This document shows positions 59,949-64,000 of a DNA stretch of 64,000 bases, one piece after another. The DNA lies in the NCBI GenBank assembly GCA_029216955.1, contig JANAVB010023996.1, forward strand, positions 13,169,212 through 13,233,211, written 5' to 3'. The position numbers and the translations under genes were made by a program. The notes beneath the pieces are model-generated. The model searched no databases. It was not told where the DNA came from and worked only from the letters and a program-made list of their open reading frames with translations. Positions within the stretch are counted from its first letter, which is position 1. Each line of letters begins with the position of its first letter. Origin of the DNA: Iris pallida. Lineage: Eukaryota > Streptophyta > Magnoliopsida > Asparagales > Iridaceae.

Positions 59949-62138
59949 TGGTATTGCCTATAGAAAACTATATAGATCCCTATATATGGTATTTAGATAT
60001 TATAGCCCATGGTTATGTATATAGGTATCTATATATTGGTATATGTATATTGTATATAGGTATAGATATGGATACCTATATTGAGAGCCCAAGAGACACT
60101 AGCCTACGGCCTATGGCCCATGACTAATGAGTTAGACCTGACCTTAGGCCTATTAGACCTAGTTAGACTACAAGTTTGACCATGGTTGACCAAAGTCAAC
60201 TATAGGTCAAACCTTAACCAAATTGACTTAGAAATAGTTGGATGGACTCTAAATGACTTGGTGACCTAAGTTTGACTAAACCCTAGACTATTGACTAGTT
60301 GGTTTAGACTATGACCTATATAAGGGTATTATTTATGACTTGGTTATATAGATAGCCCTATATAGAGTGAAGATATGCATGGGGTAAAGTAGGATACTTA
60401 GAGTTGAGTCTTGATTGAGTTAGACTATGGTTTAGCTTGATCATAAGATTAAGTTTGGTGTTGTACTATATATATTTATATGTGATGTACTTGTATAGGA
60501 AGTTGGTTATACCTTAGCCTTATAGAATGGTATCCTAGGTATCCTAAAACAGGTTAGCCTATGGTTAGTTAAGTAACCTTATAGAGTTTGACTTAAATAG
60601 TTGACCCTTGACCTAATTACCCTGTTAACTAGTCTATGACCAACCAAAACCTTAGTTGGTCTAAGTTTGATCTAGACTTGATCCAGATTGATCATGTTGA
60701 CTAGTATTTGACTAGTTTGATTAGAGTATTGACCAGGAGTTGACTTCAACCTAGATTAAACTTGTTTGACCTTGTTTGATCTTGTTTAACCTCATTTGAC
60801 TTAGTGTGACTTCCTGTGACCTAGTTTGACTATTAGAGTTGACCAAGAGTTGACTTTTGACCAGATTGACCTAGAATCATGTAGTGTGCATTGTATACTT
60901 TATTTTTACCATTGTGGATACATTGTGACTTGTATTGCTCTGATTAGGAGCCCTACACCTCTTCTCAGGCAGTACATCCTCTTCAGACATTCAGTTATCA
61001 GGCGAGTACATTCTCTGACCGTTTCATACTTGTTCAGGCTTTACTTCTTGCTCTAGATTACTTTACTTATTGTTGTCACGTTGGTAACACGGATTGGTAC
61101 TATATGGATCTTTACATGAGATGTTATCCCCCTCGGGAGCATCGGGTACTTCATGTTATGTGTGTTTCACTATCATCATGTACTCCCATGCTTCTATTAT
61201 TCATGTGCACTCATGTGATCATGTACTCTCATGTTTACTGAGCCCTCATGTATACTATCATGTGCACCCTTTCATGGGCCCCATGTGATATCATGTATAA
61301 TAACGTAACTTGTATAGATCCTTGTGTATTGATTGGAGAAACGGGGGAGTAGAAGTGGACATGTGAATAATTCCAAAGTAGTCATGTGCAAACTCAGTAG
61401 ATCATGTATAAATTCTAGCCATTCACATGCCTATCTTGTACTCTATATCACTAGTCACTACAGTTCTTTATATACAGTAGATATTTCATTACAGCTATCT
61501 CTTTTACAGCGTATATTTTCTTTCAGCAGTTCATGTATCTTACTCTATTGCCTGTATCGTATTTCCTAACCTGATATGTACTGCGTGAGATGTATTGTGC
61601 TCGTTCCCGTCCTGATTGGACCTGTTGAAAATATTACAGAGGATGAGGATGAGGCCTGGTGTCTACCTATTTTGGAGCAGGACTAGATGATACTTATGTT
61701 GTGGACCCCCAGCAGGATCCACCTGCAGCTGAGGATGTTGTTCCAGTAGTCTAGACCAGTTTAGTCTAGACAGTCTTTCTATATTTACTTTTTGTCTCAC
61801 ATTCTGAGTTGTATTTTGAGATGTGGAGATGTATAGACTCTTAGACTTATTGTATTATGAGTTGACATTCTGATGTTATGTTATCCTAGACACTTAGTCT
61901 TAATTCATCTATGCTATGGTTCTCCTTGAGTTACTATCTATCTGTTCTTCATTCTTCTACCTTAGATGTGATTGAGACTATATGTTGTGATGTTACCTCC
62001 ATTCGGAGAGTATGAACTGTACAGGTACCTTTATACTGTTAGATGATTTACCTAGGACAGCGTTCTATCGCCGACACTGCGGCGTAGGCTGGACGTACCC
62101 ACTTCTCGTGCCCTTACTCTAGGGTGCGGGTCGTGACA
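57305..62138 (+). repeat. LARD1 3' LTR
   Basis: 4834 bp, over 99% alike to the 5' LTR in the parts compared by eye. It ends GGGTCGTGACA next to the AGATC duplication. Confidence 0.95.
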
Positions 62139-64000
62139 AGATCAGGCTATTTCATACGACCGGCTATGCACAAGTACAAGTATAATGGATCAGACCAGCC
62201 ACAATGGAAAATTCACAAGTAGTATAAGATCAGGCTACACCCTACGTGTGGTGAGGATAAGCTATACACAAGTAGTTTGGATATGATCACATAAACTCTA
62301 ATATCTTCCTAATTCGTAGAATAGTATAATGGATCCAACCATATCACGTTATGACACAGAATTCAAGAAGCAGGGTGCCAGCCCACTCCCAAATTGGTGT
62401 CTATATAAGTACAAGAATAATAACAAGCAAATACCAGTATACCAGGATAAACCGGAAATAACATCTCCTAACGTGATCCAATGTATACTAGTCTGTGTAT
62501 CCTCGTGTCAGAAATCAAGTAAAATACTACAACTCAATTTATAGAAAGCATAAAAGTAAAAAAAAACTATCAGAGAATGTACTCGCCTGCGGTCTTGAGC
62601 AGAAAGTAATAATCAAGTCCGTATCGGTGTCCAAGACCTATATTATGAATGCACATCATCAAACTATACAAGCTAGCCTACAAAATCATTATGTCTAACC
62701 CATATAACACTAATGTCAAGTTGATATGGATAGAGAGTACACCTTCCTACAGTTTCTAATTCATATTTTATCCAAAGAAATTTTTTCAAAAGTTTACTTT
62801 ATCCTGAATTTATGCTAGTGGACGAGTGGTCATAAATAGCAATAAACGGTTCAAACTTAGGGATTCAAAAGAATAAAGTTTTATTTAACAGTAGAAATTT
62901 TTTTTAACCAATCTAACGGTTGGATTTTCCAGAATCGAAGCAAAAATTGGTAAGAAAAACTGATTTCAGACTTAGAAATAAATACTGAAATATTATTGGT
63001 GGCTTTAGTTTCTTCAGTTTTGGATGCAAGATCTGAGTAAACAAACAATGTTATTGGTGGCTCTAGTTTCAGGATCTAATATAGAATTAACTACATTTTA
63101 CTATGGAAAAACTACACAGAAATCAAACGGTTTGATTTTTGAAAAATTGAGCTCAAAGTGACCTCCAAAAACAATTTCAGACTAAATACTGAAATGTTGT
63201 TCACGGAGCTCACTTTGCCCTCAATTTACATAACCCAAAACAAGTAGTTAAGTCATAAAACCTATATGAAATGATTCAAAACTTAACCAAGAATACATAC
63301 ATGACACTAAAATATAAGAATATGGTATACAGAGAAAATAATGCATGTTCAAAGTTGATAAAAATAATTTCAGACTTAGAATTATTTCAGTGTGCAAAAG
63401 AAAACTGTGCAGAAAACTGCTTATAATGCCTACTTTGATCTTATTTTACACAAGTAAAACTAACTATTCTGGACATGACTTAAATACATGATTGATAGAA
63501 ACAATATCATTACATTCCAACAAGTGTCTTTAGAAACTAATTATTACACAGAAAGTTATGCATGTTCAAAGTTGGAAGAAAACTACAGTTTCTGCATTCA
63601 AAGTTTACGAGGCCAAGTTTGAGCCTAATTTGTACTAATCAAACAAAACATTTAGGGCAGAACTCCAACATAAATTTTGTAGAAAAAATATCCAGAATTG
63701 TATACAAACTTTTAGAATCGTAAAATATGGTCTACGCAAAATGTTACACTACCACAAAGTATACAAAAAATATAATTTTGGAAAAATAATTTTGGGATAA
63801 CGTTTTATCATGAATCTAAACCTTTAGATACTATTATTTATGGTTTCTACCTAAGGGGATGTTGTATCTAGTTCTTACCTATGTCATATAAAAATATACG
63901 ACAAAAAATAAAGGTACTTATCTATGTACAGAACGTGGACCGCTTATGTATCACAAAATTCAGTCCGTGCACCTCCTCGAAAAACGTCTGTACGGAGGGA

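Larger units (their letters stand above)
50235..62138 (+). mobile_element. LARD1: young complete non-coding LTR retrotransposon with 4.83-kb LTRs
   Basis: TSD AGATC at 50230-50234 and 62139-62143. LTRs are 50235-55066 (4832 bp) and 57305-62138 (4834 bp), TGTAACACCC to GGGTCGTGACA. The interior is 55067-57304 (2238 bp), shorter than one LTR. TTTCGAGGACGAAATTATTT and AAGGTGGGTAGACT precede the right LTR as polypurine region, giving plus orientation. Four differences in the first 600 bp of the LTRs (about 0.7%) indicate recent insertion. No gag or pol is present. Confidence 0.96.
49517..64000 (-). repeat. Gypsy-type LTR interrupted by LARD1, running off the right edge
   Basis: It starts TGTCACGACCCGCACCC at 49517 with the usual downstream GTAGAACGCT block. 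LARD1 occupies 50235-62138, and LTR-like sequence resumes at 62139 (AGATCAGGCTATTTC), containing the shared core near 62455-62525 (AATAACATCTCCTAACGTGA). The other end is outside the window, so strand is inferred from the terminus type. Nothing coding is seen in 62139-64000. Confidence 0.65.

Overview
The window looks like nuclear DNA from a flowering plant. It is mostly nested LTR retrotransposons, with CACTA and MITE DNA transposons, an L1-type LINE, long (TA)n tracts and one intact intron-containing plant gene. The protein families seen (Ty3/gypsy chromovirus, Ty1/copia, plant L1 LINE, ALMT anion channel) are typical of angiosperms. I cannot name the species, and no bacterial, organellar or rRNA/tRNA genes were recognised.

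Layout. 1-1508: right end of a CACTA element that extends off the left edge, inserted in the left LTR of a decayed chromovirus (Gy1, minus strand, 1509-21868). Gy1 keeps a recognisable gag-protease-RT-RNase H-integrase-chromodomain polyprotein at 4150-8869, broken by nonsense codons. Its right LTR (from 9111) is split by a very young gag-only copia element (Cop1, 11761-20712, minus, TSD AACAT). 21869-23507 is the end of another LTR, apparently interrupted by Gy1 and abutting a LINE pseudogene (23508-25790). 26237-41819 is a second copia element (Cop2, plus, TSD TCAAT). Its pol is split by a 10.8-kb non-coding LTR element (LARD2, minus, 29483-40277, TSD GTTCG).

42.8-45.2 kb is the only clear host gene: a six-exon aluminium-activated malate transporter (ALMT) family gene with a 462-residue product. 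It lies between a 120-bp and a 430-bp Tourist-like MITE. 45.8-47.0 kb is a TIR element with internal inverted and tandem repeats. 47.3-47.5 kb is a foldback region, followed by about 2 kb of AT-rich DNA with nothing recognisable.

From 49517 to the right edge is another gypsy LTR. It is interrupted by a complete young non-coding element (LARD1, plus, 50235-62138, TSD AGATC) with 4.83-kb LTRs.

How the parts relate. Gy1, LARD1, LARD2 and the two LTR fragments share LTR ends; Gy1, LARD1 and LARD2 also share the block beside the LTR and the pre-LTR polypurine region, while their LTR bodies differ. The simplest reading is that non-coding elements with very long LTRs are, or were, moved by chromovirus enzymes. 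Cop1 likewise retains only a gag-like ORF yet has nearly identical LTRs, so it jumped recently with help in trans.
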